From the NCBI GenBank assembly GCA_016183075.1, contig JACPFH010000094.1, positions 1-5,061 of the forward strand: a stretch of 5,061 nt of DNA, in the 5' to 3' direction. Of the stretch, positions 1-4,665 are shown piece after piece. The position numbers were made by a program, and so were the translations under genes. The notes below the pieces were generated by a model, which searched no databases, had not been told where the DNA came from, and saw nothing but the letters and a program-made list of their open reading frames with translations. The stretch is from Deltaproteobacteria bacterium (GTDB lineage Bacteria; Desulfobacterota; Binatia; UBA9968). The number at the start of each line of letters is the position of its first letter. Within the stretch, counting starts at the first letter, position 1.

Positions 1-38
1 ATCCGTCAGTCGTCGGTTCTGTATGCCATGGTAGTTCC

Positions 39-44
39 TATGAT
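39..44 (+). promoter_or_regulatory. Possible -10 box ahead of the VOC gene
   Basis: TATGAT matches five of six bases of the sigma70 -10 consensus and lies about 65 bases upstream of the preferred start of the VOC gene. No convincing -35 box is found at 16-18 bases upstream (the best is TTCTGT at 17-22). The element is therefore weakly supported, and the true promoter could lie left of the window. Confidence 0.25.
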
Positions 45-97
45 AAACGAAAATGTGTGCGAATCGAAACGCTTTCCACGCTGGAATCATGCCGATT

Positions 98-103
98 AGG
101 AGG
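98..103 (+). promoter_or_regulatory. Ribosome binding site that sets the VOC start
   Basis: A perfect AGGAGG lies 6 bases before the ATG at 110 and 3 bases before the adjacent in-frame ATG at 107. This spacing favours the second ATG. It argues against the upstream in-frame ATG at 53, which has no SD and would add a non-conserved leader of 19 residues. Confidence 0.75.
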
Positions 104-109
104 TGGATG

Positions 110-502
110 ATGGAATTCACGTCGCTCGATTACGTCGTGGTGATCGTCGAGGATTTAGACCGAGCCGTAAAATTTTACACCGAGATCCTGGGGCTTCCGC
201 TCGGGCACCGTTCGGGGGACTATGCTCAGTTCTCTCTCGGCACGACGCGCCTTGGACTCTATACCAGAGCGGCCATGTCGATGACCTTGGGCAAGCCGCT
301 TCGGAGCCCGTCACCGGATGCTCCGGGATTCGAGATTGGTTTCAAAGTTTCCGATGTCGACGGCGCGTTCTCGGAGCTGACCGCGCTGGGGGTGACGCCC
401 GTAATGCCGCCGACTACGCGCCCGTGGGGCCAACGGACGGCATACGTAAGAGATCCGGATGGCCATCTCATAGAGCTTGCGCAAGACTTGCGTGCATCGT
501 AG
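110..502 (+). CDS. VOC-superfamily (glyoxalase/bleomycin-resistance/dioxygenase fold) protein
   Basis: The product is a 130-residue single-module VOC protein, the normal length for one two-repeat module that dimerises. The first beta-alpha-beta repeat has the family pattern VEDLDRAVKFYTEILGLPL (residues 13-31). The second repeat begins near residue 74 (FEIGFKVSDVDGAF). The C-terminal signature DPDGHLIEL (115-123) carries the expected metal-ligand Glu at 122. The N-terminal ligand position, usually His in an LDHV-type motif, is Tyr8 here (LDYV), so a classical His/Glu metal site is not complete. The superfamily covers glyoxalases, extradiol dioxygenases, epimerases and antibiotic-binding proteins, and the sequence does not separate these; the substrate is unknown. 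The gene lies 77 bases upstream of the amidohydrolase on the same strand, so the two are probably co-transcribed and may serve one catabolic route. The start at 110 was chosen from the AGGAGG at 98-103. Confidence 0.9.
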   Translation: MEFTSLDYVVVIVEDLDRAVKFYTEILGLPLGHRSGDYAQFSLGTTRLGLYTRAAMSMTLGKPLRSPSPDAPGFEIGFKVSDVDGAFSELTALGVTPVMPPTTRPWGQRTAYVRDPDGHLIELAQDLRAS

Positions 503-561
503 AGAATTGGGAGGGGTCTGGGTTCACGAGATGCACCGCAGTGGGTTCGCCAATATTTAAT

Positions 562-568
562 GGGGAGG
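562..568 (+). promoter_or_regulatory. Ribosome binding site of the amidohydrolase
   Basis: GGGGAGG lies 11 bases before the ATG at 580 and 5 bases before an in-frame TTG at 574. Spacing slightly favours TTG, but codon preference and the family N-terminus (which begins just before the IDADGH motif) favour ATG. The choice changes the protein by only two residues. Confidence 0.55.
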
Positions 569-579
569 TATCTTTGGGT

Positions 580-1671
580 ATGAACATTATCGACGCTGAC
601 GGCCACGTGATCGAAGACGAGACTCTGCTTGACTACCTGGACGAGCCCTATCGCAGCGGCAAAACAAAAGGGGGAATTATCGGGCCCGTGCGAAGCGTGC
701 TGGGCAACGTGTTCCCGTCGCTGGATTTTCATCATTTGGTAACCTTCAAGCGCAGCGAGCGGGCCTTCGGTGGAGGCAAGCGCGTCGGGCCGGAGCAGTG
801 GATCGAGTTCCTCGACGTGGCGAAGTTCGAGTATGCCGTTCTATATCCAACGATCGGCTTGGCCATGGGCAACATCAGCTATCCCGATTGGGCATGCGCG
901 GTAGCGCGGGCTTACAACAACTGGATTCATGATCGCTATATGAAGCGCAGCCCTCGCCTCAAGGGCATGGCCCTGCTCCCCATGCAAGACGTGGGCGAGG
1001 CGGTTCTTGAGCTGCGCCGCGCGGTGAAAGAGCTCGGCATGCCCGGCGCAATGCTTCCCTCCAGGGGGTTACCCTTTGATCTCGGTCATCCGACCTATTG
1101 GCCGGTTTACGCGGAGGCGGAAAAACTAGGCTGCGCGCTTGCCGTGCACGGGGGTTGCCATCACGGCATGGGGCTGGACACCCTCGAGACCTTCGTGCCG
1201 ATCCACGGGATGGGCCATCCGCTGTCGCTGCTGATTGCGTTTAGCGGAATGGTCTACCACGGCGCGTTCGATGAGTTTCCGCGGTTGCGGGTCGGCTTTT
1301 TGGAAGGCGGCGCCGCCTGGGTGACGTTTTGGATGGACCGAATGGATCGATCGCACCACTACTTTGGCGAGCTCGATGTGCAGGGAAGGTACAAGGGTCC
1401 GTCGATGGAGCAAAAGCCGAGCGATTATTTGAAGAGAGACAATGTCTTCGTCGGGTGTGAAGGGGGCGAGGAAGGGCTGGAGTACCAGGTCCGCCGGGTC
1501 GGCAACCATCATTTCCTTTTTGCCAGCGATTTCCCCCACGAGATCGGTCCCGAGGACATCATGCATGAGATCGATGAAGTTCGCGAATACCCGGGTCTGG
1601 CCGACGAAGATAAGGCGGCTATTCTGGGCGGCAACGCCCGGCGCTTCTATCAAGTTCCGGCGGGCCTTTGA
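580..1671 (+). CDS. Amidohydrolase family (PF04909-type) metal-dependent TIM-barrel hydrolase/decarboxylase
   Basis: The 363-residue protein resembles the amidohydrolase-2 / ACMSD-related group, whose members hydrolyse or decarboxylate small, often aromatic, substrates at a mononuclear metal. The N-terminal strand carries IDADGHVIE (residues 4-12), with Asp7 and His9 in the usual metal-ligand positions. A histidine cluster, HGGCHHGMG (190-198), follows the barrel strand that normally supplies the next ligand, and IHGMGHP (208-214) holds further His. FLEGGAAW (240-247) and SDFPHE (316-321) are typical late-barrel motifs; Asp317 is the expected conserved acidic ligand. The length is normal for this branch. 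The reading frame is open upstream to 103 through the VOC gene, but that part is out-of-frame noise. The ATG at 580 has an SD at 562-568. The neighbouring VOC gene suggests a small catabolic pair. The substrate cannot be stated, and the similarity to decarboxylases of the ACMSD/LigW type is at fold level only. Confidence 0.9.
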   Translation: MNIIDADGHVIEDETLLDYLDEPYRSGKTKGGIIGPVRSVLGNVFPSLDFHHLVTFKRSERAFGGGKRVGPEQWIEFLDVAKFEYAVLYPTIGLAMGNISYPDWACAVARAYNNWIHDRYMKRSPRLKGMALLPMQDVGEAVLELRRAVKELGMPGAMLPSRGLPFDLGHPTYWPVYAEAEKLGCALAVHGGCHHGMGLDTLETFVPIHGMGHPLSLLIAFSGMVYHGAFDEFPRLRVGFLEGGAAWVTFWMDRMDRSHHYFGELDVQGRYKGPSMEQKPSDYLKRDNVFVGCEGGEEGLEYQVRRVGNHHFLFASDFPHEIGPEDIMHEIDEVREYPGLADEDKAAILGGNARRFYQVPAGL

Positions 1672-1675
1672 GACG

Positions 1676-1693
1676 CCTTAATCATGATCAAGG
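1676..1693. promoter_or_regulatory. 18-bp near-perfect dyad, operator-like
   Basis: CCTTAATCATGATCAAGG is an inverted repeat with no spacer in which 8 of 9 base pairs match; the one mismatch is A/C at the third pair outward from the centre of each arm's CTT end. It starts five bases after the amidohydrolase stop and ends 60 bases before the aldolase start. A dyad without a loop suits a dimeric repressor or activator site better than a terminator. No binding protein can be named from the sequence. Confidence 0.35.
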
Positions 1694-1717
1694 AATTTGG
1701 AAACCGGTGACGAGTTT

Positions 1718-1730
1718 GATAACAATTATC
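1718..1730. repeat. Short inverted repeat GATAA-CAA-TTATC in the aldolase leader
   Basis: Two perfect 5-bp arms (1718-1722 and 1726-1730) flank CAA, in the AT-rich stretch just before the aldolase SD. It may be part of the promoter region or an operator. No good -35/-10 pair is seen (best TTGGAA at 1697 with TAACAA at 1720). At this length chance is a real possibility. Confidence 0.25.
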
Positions 1731-1736
1731 GAAGGG

Positions 1737-1744
1737 AAAGGAGG
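1737..1744 (+). promoter_or_regulatory. Strong ribosome binding site of the aldolase
   Basis: AAAGGAGG is nearly fully complementary to the 16S 3' end and lies 9 bases before the ATG at 1754. This predicts efficient translation, as expected for a central metabolic enzyme, and fixes the start codon. Confidence 0.8.
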
Positions 1745-1753
1745 TAGTGAACC

Positions 1754-2776
1754 ATGGCCAGAGGCGAGCTCGAAACTGTAGCCCGAGCGTTGGTCCCGAA
1801 AGGCAAGGGAATATTGGCGGCTGACGAAAGTTCGGGCACGATCAAGAGGCGTTTTGACAGCATCAAGCTCGAATCCACAGAAGAGAACCGCCGCGCGTAC
1901 CGCGATATGCTGTTTACGACACAGGGCATTGAGGAATTCATCAGCGGTGTGATTCTGTACGACGAGACCATAAGGCAAAAAGCCAGAGACGGCAGATCCT
2001 TTCCCGCGGTGCTGTCCCAGAAGGGCATCATCCCCGGCATCAAGGTCGATAAAGGAACAATCGATTTGCCGGGGTTCCCTGACGAAAAAGTGACCGAGGG
2101 ACTCGATGGCCTTCGTGGCCGGCTTGCCGAGTACCGGGAGCTGGGGGCGCGCTTCGCCAAGTGGCGCGCCGTGATCACTATCGGTGCGGGCATTCCGAGC
2201 CGAATCTGCATCGAGGCGAACGCACATGCCCTGGCCCGCTATGCCGCGCTGTGCCAGGAAGCGGGCTTGGCGCCGATCGTTGAGCCTGCAGTCCTGATCG
2301 CCGGCGACCACACGATCGAGCGCTGCGAAGAAGCGGAGGAGGCGACGCTAAGGTGCGTGTTTTCCGAGCTTCTGGAGCATCGTGTGGCGCTTGAGGGAAT
2401 GTTGCTCAAACCGAGCATGGTCCTTTCCGGTAAAGAGTGTCCGAAGCAGGCAAGCGTTGAGGAGGTGGCGACGGCAACGATGCGCTGTCTGCGTCGGGTC
2501 GTTCCGGCGGCCGTGCCGGGAATCGTTTTCCTCTCCGGCGGGCAGAGCGCGGAGCGGGCCACAGAGCACCTCAATGCGATGAACGGCATGGACAGCCACC
2601 CGTGGGAAGTGAGCTTCTCGTATGCCCGGGCGCTTCAGGACCCCGCCCTCAAAGCCTGGAAGGGCGAGGCCGCGAACGTCTCTGCGGCGCAGAAAGTTTT
2701 CTACCACCGCGCCAGGTGTAACGGCGCCGCCCGTTACGGCAAGTACTCGAAGCAGATGGAGGCGTTGGCGGCCTAA
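1754..2776 (+). CDS. Class I fructose-1,6-bisphosphate aldolase
   Basis: The cytosolic enzyme cleaves fructose-1,6-bisphosphate to dihydroxyacetone phosphate and glyceraldehyde-3-phosphate through a Schiff base, without metal. The 340 residues align throughout with animal-type class I aldolases. GKGILAADES (17-26) holds Asp24, equivalent to rabbit Asp33. GIKVDKG (95-101) holds Lys97, equivalent to Lys107. FAKWR (134-138) gives Lys136 and Arg138 (Lys146/Arg148). LEGMLLKPSMV (213-223) contains the Schiff-base Lys219 (Lys229). FLSGGQS (259-265) is the phosphate-binding Ser-Gly-Gly. The proton-transfer Glu177 (Glu187) is present, but the second Glu of the usual VEPE motif is Ala179. The protein ends near GKYSKQMEALAA, without the long tail and terminal Tyr of the animal enzymes, as is usual in bacteria. 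The gene has a strong SD and its own leader. Its stop codon overlaps that of the convergent ttuA gene by 2 bases, within a 4-base gene overlap. Confidence 0.96.
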   Translation: MARGELETVARALVPKGKGILAADESSGTIKRRFDSIKLESTEENRRAYRDMLFTTQGIEEFISGVILYDETIRQKARDGRSFPAVLSQKGIIPGIKVDKGTIDLPGFPDEKVTEGLDGLRGRLAEYRELGARFAKWRAVITIGAGIPSRICIEANAHALARYAALCQEAGLAPIVEPAVLIAGDHTIERCEEAEEATLRCVFSELLEHRVALEGMLLKPSMVLSGKECPKQASVEEVATATMRCLRRVVPAAVPGIVFLSGGQSAERATEHLNAMNGMDSHPWEVSFSYARALQDPALKAWKGEAANVSAAQKVFYHRARCNGAARYGKYSKQMEALAA

Positions 2777-3744
2777 GACTGCTCCCCGGCAGTCTTCATC
2801 TCCCGGGCCGAAGCAGTTTCGCGGTAGCGCTTGCGCTTCTCCGCTCGCTCGCTTGCCTGCCGCCACATGCGGCAGAAAGCGCAAAGCTCCGCCGTCGTGG
2901 GCTGGCCGCACGCAACGCAGTCCCGCAGAACGTGGTCATCGGCTCCCACTTGGAGGCGCGGTTGGGCGTCTTGGAGAAAGTGCGTCAGAAAGCGTTGCTT
3001 GGCGCCGGGAGATTCTGCCTCGATACGGGCCAGGGCATCTTTATAGAGAAGGGACTTTGCTTTCAAAGCGTTGGGGCACTCCTCCACGATGTAATCGATG
3101 CCGTGAAGCAGCGCATATGCCGCCGTCTCCCGCTCCGTCAGCATAAATAACGGTTTCACCCGTTTGACGAGCCTTCCACCCGTGCTCGGCAGGACCGGCG
3201 ACTGCCGCGCAAGATGCCTGATCTGCCAGTGCAGGATATTGCCCAGGAGGACAGCCGTCTCATCGTCCAGATTGTGGCCTGTGGCGACCGTGTCGAATCC
3301 TCTTTCGTAGGCCTCGCGGTTTAAAATGTAGCGCTTGCTGAGACCGCAACCGGAGCACGGCGCTCGTCGGAGCGTCCGGGAAAGCTCGGTCACGTTCATC
3401 CCGTGCTCCTTTGCCAGGTCCACGGTGAACAGTTCGAGCCCGCGCTGCCGGGAAAAACACAGAGCCTTCTCGTAAGATAAGCTCGAGTACTCACCGATGC
3501 CGAGATGGATGTGAAGGCCGGCGGCTTTGTAACCCATGCGCGCGAGCACATGCCACAGCGAAAGACTATCTTTTCCGCCGGAGACACCGACGAGGATACG
3601 ATCGTTGCGGTCGAACATCCGGTGGCGTCGAATCACCCGCGCGACCTGGGTTTCGAAGTATTCGAGATAATCCGGCTTGCAGAACGCCGAGTTGTGTCTC
3701 GGCAGCTCCATGATCGCCTTCTCGCCGCACTTGATGCAGCGCAT
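2773..3744 (-). CDS. ttuA: TtuA-type tRNA 2-thiolation enzyme (PP-loop, TtuA/Ncs6 family)
   Basis: The 323-residue protein belongs to the TtuA/Ncs6/Ctu1 group, which adenylates the C2 carbonyl of a tRNA uridine or ribothymidine and inserts sulfur delivered by a ubiquitin-like carrier. The N-terminal zinc finger is Cys3-x2-Cys6 with His17 and Cys22. The ATP PP-loop is SGGKDS (55-60). PCSGCG supplies Cys130 and Cys133, and EECPN supplies Cys223; together these match the three Cys that hold the catalytic [4Fe-4S] cluster in characterised TtuA. Lys137 and Asp161 (in GHNLDDE, 156-162) match residues reported as essential there. A second zinc motif, Cys276-x2-Cys279 and Cys288-x2-Cys291, is near the end and is followed by a basic tail. 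The start ATG is two bases after the ttuB stop, and its SD lies inside ttuB, so the two are translationally linked. In Thermus the product is s2T54 in the T-loop; whether the same position is modified here is inferred. The alternative is s2U34 chemistry as in Ncs6, but the carrier next door is TtuB-like. Confidence 0.92.
   Translation of the reverse strand: MRCIKCGEKAIMELPRHNSAFCKPDYLEYFETQVARVIRRHRMFDRNDRILVGVSGGKDSLSLWHVLARMGYKAAGLHIHLGIGEYSSLSYEKALCFSRQRGLELFTVDLAKEHGMNVTELSRTLRRAPCSGCGLSKRYILNREAYERGFDTVATGHNLDDETAVLLGNILHWQIRHLARQSPVLPSTGGRLVKRVKPLFMLTERETAAYALLHGIDYIVEECPNALKAKSLLYKDALARIEAESPGAKQRFLTHFLQDAQPRLQVGADDHVLRDCVACGQPTTAELCAFCRMWRQASERAEKRKRYRETASAREMKTAGEQS
2775..2796. terminator. 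Stem-loop at the convergent junction, possible two-way terminator
   Basis: An 8-bp perfect stem, AAGACTGC / GCAGTCTT, encloses a 6-base loop (TCCCCG, possibly closed further by a U-G pair). The left arm starts in the aldolase stop codon. The whole hairpin lies in the last codons of ttuA. Downstream on the plus strand there is only a broken pyrimidine stretch (CATCTCCC), and on the minus strand no U-run. A classical intrinsic terminator is therefore not complete, although the placement between two convergent genes is what one expects of one. Confidence 0.45.
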
Positions 3745-3746
3745 GG

Positions 3747-3944
3747 TTAACCTCCCGAGATCGCGGAGAGGATTTCAATCGTGTCGCCAGCTTCCGCCAT
3801 TTCGTCCCGGGTGAGCAAGGCGCCGTTGCGTATCACCAGGACCGACTCCGGATTGAGGTTGAGCTCTCGCAGCAGGTCCCTGACCTGCCGCTTTCCCTCG
3901 ACCTCGATCTCCCGCCGTTTCGGATTGCGGATTATTACTTTCAT
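3747..3944 (-). CDS. ttuB: TtuB-like ubiquitin-fold sulfur carrier (ThiS/MoaD family)
   Basis: The 65-residue protein has the size and pattern of a ThiS/MoaD beta-grasp carrier. It starts with MKVIIRNPKRREIEVEG, continues with VRDLLRELNLNPESVLVIRNG and DTIEILSAISGG, and ends in an exposed Gly-Gly. In this family the terminal glycine is adenylated by an E1-like enzyme (TtuC/MoeB type), converted to a thiocarboxylate, and donates sulfur to TtuA. The C-terminal LSAISGG closely resembles Thermus TtuB as I remember it. The position immediately upstream of ttuA supports TtuB rather than ThiS or MoaD. The start ATG at 3944 has GGAG at 3955-3958, 10 bases upstream. A longer TTG start at 3965 is open but would add seven poorly typical residues and would sit at the predicted transcription start. 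No E1 or sulfurtransferase gene is in the window. Confidence 0.9.
   Translation of the reverse strand: MKVIIRNPKRREIEVEGKRQVRDLLRELNLNPESVLVIRNGALLTRDEMAEAGDTIEILSAISGG
3751..3756 (-). promoter_or_regulatory. ttuA ribosome binding site made of the ttuB Gly-Gly codons
   Basis: On the minus strand, GGGAGG is followed by TTAACC and the ttuA ATG. Its last five bases belong to the GGA GGT codons for the functional C-terminal Gly-Gly of the sulfur carrier. The spacing of 6 bases to the ATG is good. The layout implies translational coupling of carrier and enzyme. Confidence 0.8.
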
Positions 3945-3971
3945 CCGGGATTGACTCCGCGGCAAAAATCG

Positions 3972-4000
3972 ACCATAGCAAGCACGCTAGGGGGTGTCAA
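3972..4000 (-). promoter_or_regulatory. sigma70-type promoter of the ttuB-ttuA operon
   Basis: On the minus strand a perfect -35 TTGACA (plus positions 3995-4000) is followed after exactly 17 bases by TATGGT (3972-3977), a four-of-six -10 box. Transcription would begin near 3965 and leave a leader of about 20 bases with the SD at 3955-3958. It is the best promoter match found in the window, but it is not experimentally supported. Confidence 0.65.
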
Positions 4001-4019
4001 TTTTGCGCCTCCTGGCAAG

Positions 4020-4037
4020 TATCAGATCTCTCTGATA
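4020..4037. promoter_or_regulatory. Perfect 7-bp inverted repeat before the CBS gene
   Basis: TATCAGA-TCTC-TCTGATA is a perfect dyad with a 4-base spacer. It lies 24 bases upstream of the CBS-protein ATG and 20 bases upstream of the ttuBA -35 box. It could be an operator shared by the two divergent units, or a small hairpin in the CBS mRNA leader. It is not followed by a T-run, so it is not a standard terminator. Confidence 0.4.
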
Positions 4038-4061
4038 GTTTATGGGCGAAACCGGGGACCG

Positions 4062-4580
4062 ATGGTCAAAAAGGAGATTTCAAGCGGGGCGACGAGGAGT
4101 TCGGACATTACGGTTTCCGAGTGGATGACGAAGGACGTCGTGACCGTCGAGGTCTTTGACAGCATCGGACTTGCACGGCGTCTCATGGCCAAGAACCGGA
4201 TCAACCAACTCCCGGTGCTCGATGGGGATAAGCTCGTCGGGATCGTCACGGATCGGGATATCCGCGATGCCTATCCCACGAGCATGGTAATCAACCGGAC
4301 CAAAGAAATCGACCGCTTTGCGGACACCTATACCGTCGAAGAGGCCATGTCTTTTAACGTGATGACGGTCCAGCTGCAAACTCCCCTGGCAACTGCGGTC
4401 GCGCTGTTGCGCCAGCACCGGATCGGTTCGTTGCCGGTGGTGGACGGGGAGAAGCTTGTCGGGATTATCACCCGGAGCGACATCCTGGATTTTGTTCTCA
4501 GTGGATCCAGCCTCGGCGAGATCTCGGCCGGCAAGCCGCACAGGGCGAAGGGCAAAAAGGCGTCCTCCCTCGAGGAGTAG
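4062..4580 (+). CDS. Two-CBS-domain protein
   Basis: The 172-residue protein is a bare tandem CBS pair (Bateman module), which typically binds adenine nucleotides and reports energy or redox state to a partner. CBS1 covers about residues 18-72 (VSEWMTKDVVTV ... LVGIVTDRDI) and CBS2 about 91-146 (VEEAMSFNVMTV ... LVGIITRSDIL). Both end in the ribose/phosphate-binding pattern T-x-x-D: Thr63/Asp66 and Thr137/Asp140. A basic, low-complexity tail (GKPHRAKGKKASS region) follows; no enzymatic, membrane or transporter domain is attached. The ATG at 4062 was chosen because it follows the dyad and the ttuB promoter region. A TTG at 3951 is in frame but would run through that regulatory DNA. The SD is weak (GGGGA four bases before the ATG). 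The AAGGAG at 4071-4076 has no start codon after it. The partner is unknown. The gene is divergent from ttuBA and 85 bases upstream of msrB. Confidence 0.88.
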   Translation: MVKKEISSGATRSSDITVSEWMTKDVVTVEVFDSIGLARRLMAKNRINQLPVLDGDKLVGIVTDRDIRDAYPTSMVINRTKEIDRFADTYTVEEAMSFNVMTVQLQTPLATAVALLRQHRIGSLPVVDGEKLVGIITRSDILDFVLSGSSLGEISAGKPHRAKGKKASSLEE

Positions 4581-4590
4581 AGCGGTACAG

Positions 4591-4607
4591 CTTGTTGTCG
4601 GAACAAG
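4591..4607 (+). repeat. Small stem-loop between the CBS gene and msrB
   Basis: CTTGTT-GTCGG-AACAAG forms a perfect 6-bp, AT-rich stem with a 5-base loop, 10 bases after the CBS stop. No T-run follows. It may be a weak mRNA processing or attenuation hairpin, or chance. The rest of the 85-base gap holds only the msrB ribosome binding site. Confidence 0.3.
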
Positions 4608-4653
4608 GACGCCGGCAACATGCGCGCTTCGTAGACTCAAGGAGCGAAAGGTC

Positions 4654-4658
4654 AGGAG
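4654..4658 (+). promoter_or_regulatory. Ribosome binding site of msrB
   Basis: AGGAG lies 7 bases before the ATG at 4666, the ideal spacing, and supports this start. Confidence 0.7.
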
Positions 4659-4665
4659 ACCAGAC

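Noticed and set aside
103..579. Upstream in-frame extension of the amidohydrolase through the VOC gene
   Set aside because: The frame lacks stops, but its translation is arginine-rich with no family similarity, and the VOC gene in the other frame is clearly real. The conserved IDADGH motif begins right after the ATG at 580.
1126..1653. Antisense frame opposite the amidohydrolase
   Set aside because: No family features. It lies wholly within a conserved gene and follows its codon structure.
1718..1730. Resemblance of GATAACAATTATC to the lac operator core GATAACAATT
   Set aside because: A ten-base match without the rest of the operator, and with no LacI-family gene nearby, is most likely chance. 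Only the dyad itself is reported.
1688..2311. Antisense frame opposite the aldolase N-terminal half
   Set aside because: It is the complement of highly conserved aldolase coding sequence and shows no domain of its own.
2622..3146. Plus-strand frame spanning the aldolase end and the ttuA 3' half
   Set aside because: The translation is Arg/Pro/Ser-rich and low in complexity, typical of a frameshifted shadow of GC-rich coding DNA.
3951..4061. TTG-initiated N-terminal extension of the CBS protein
   Set aside because: The extra 37 residues do not resemble a CBS domain, and the segment coincides with the ttuB leader, the promoter and the dyad. The ATG at 4062 is preferred.
4071..4076. AAGGAG inside the start of the CBS gene as an SD for a shorter product
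   Set aside because: No ATG, GTG or TTG follows at a usable distance in the coding frame.
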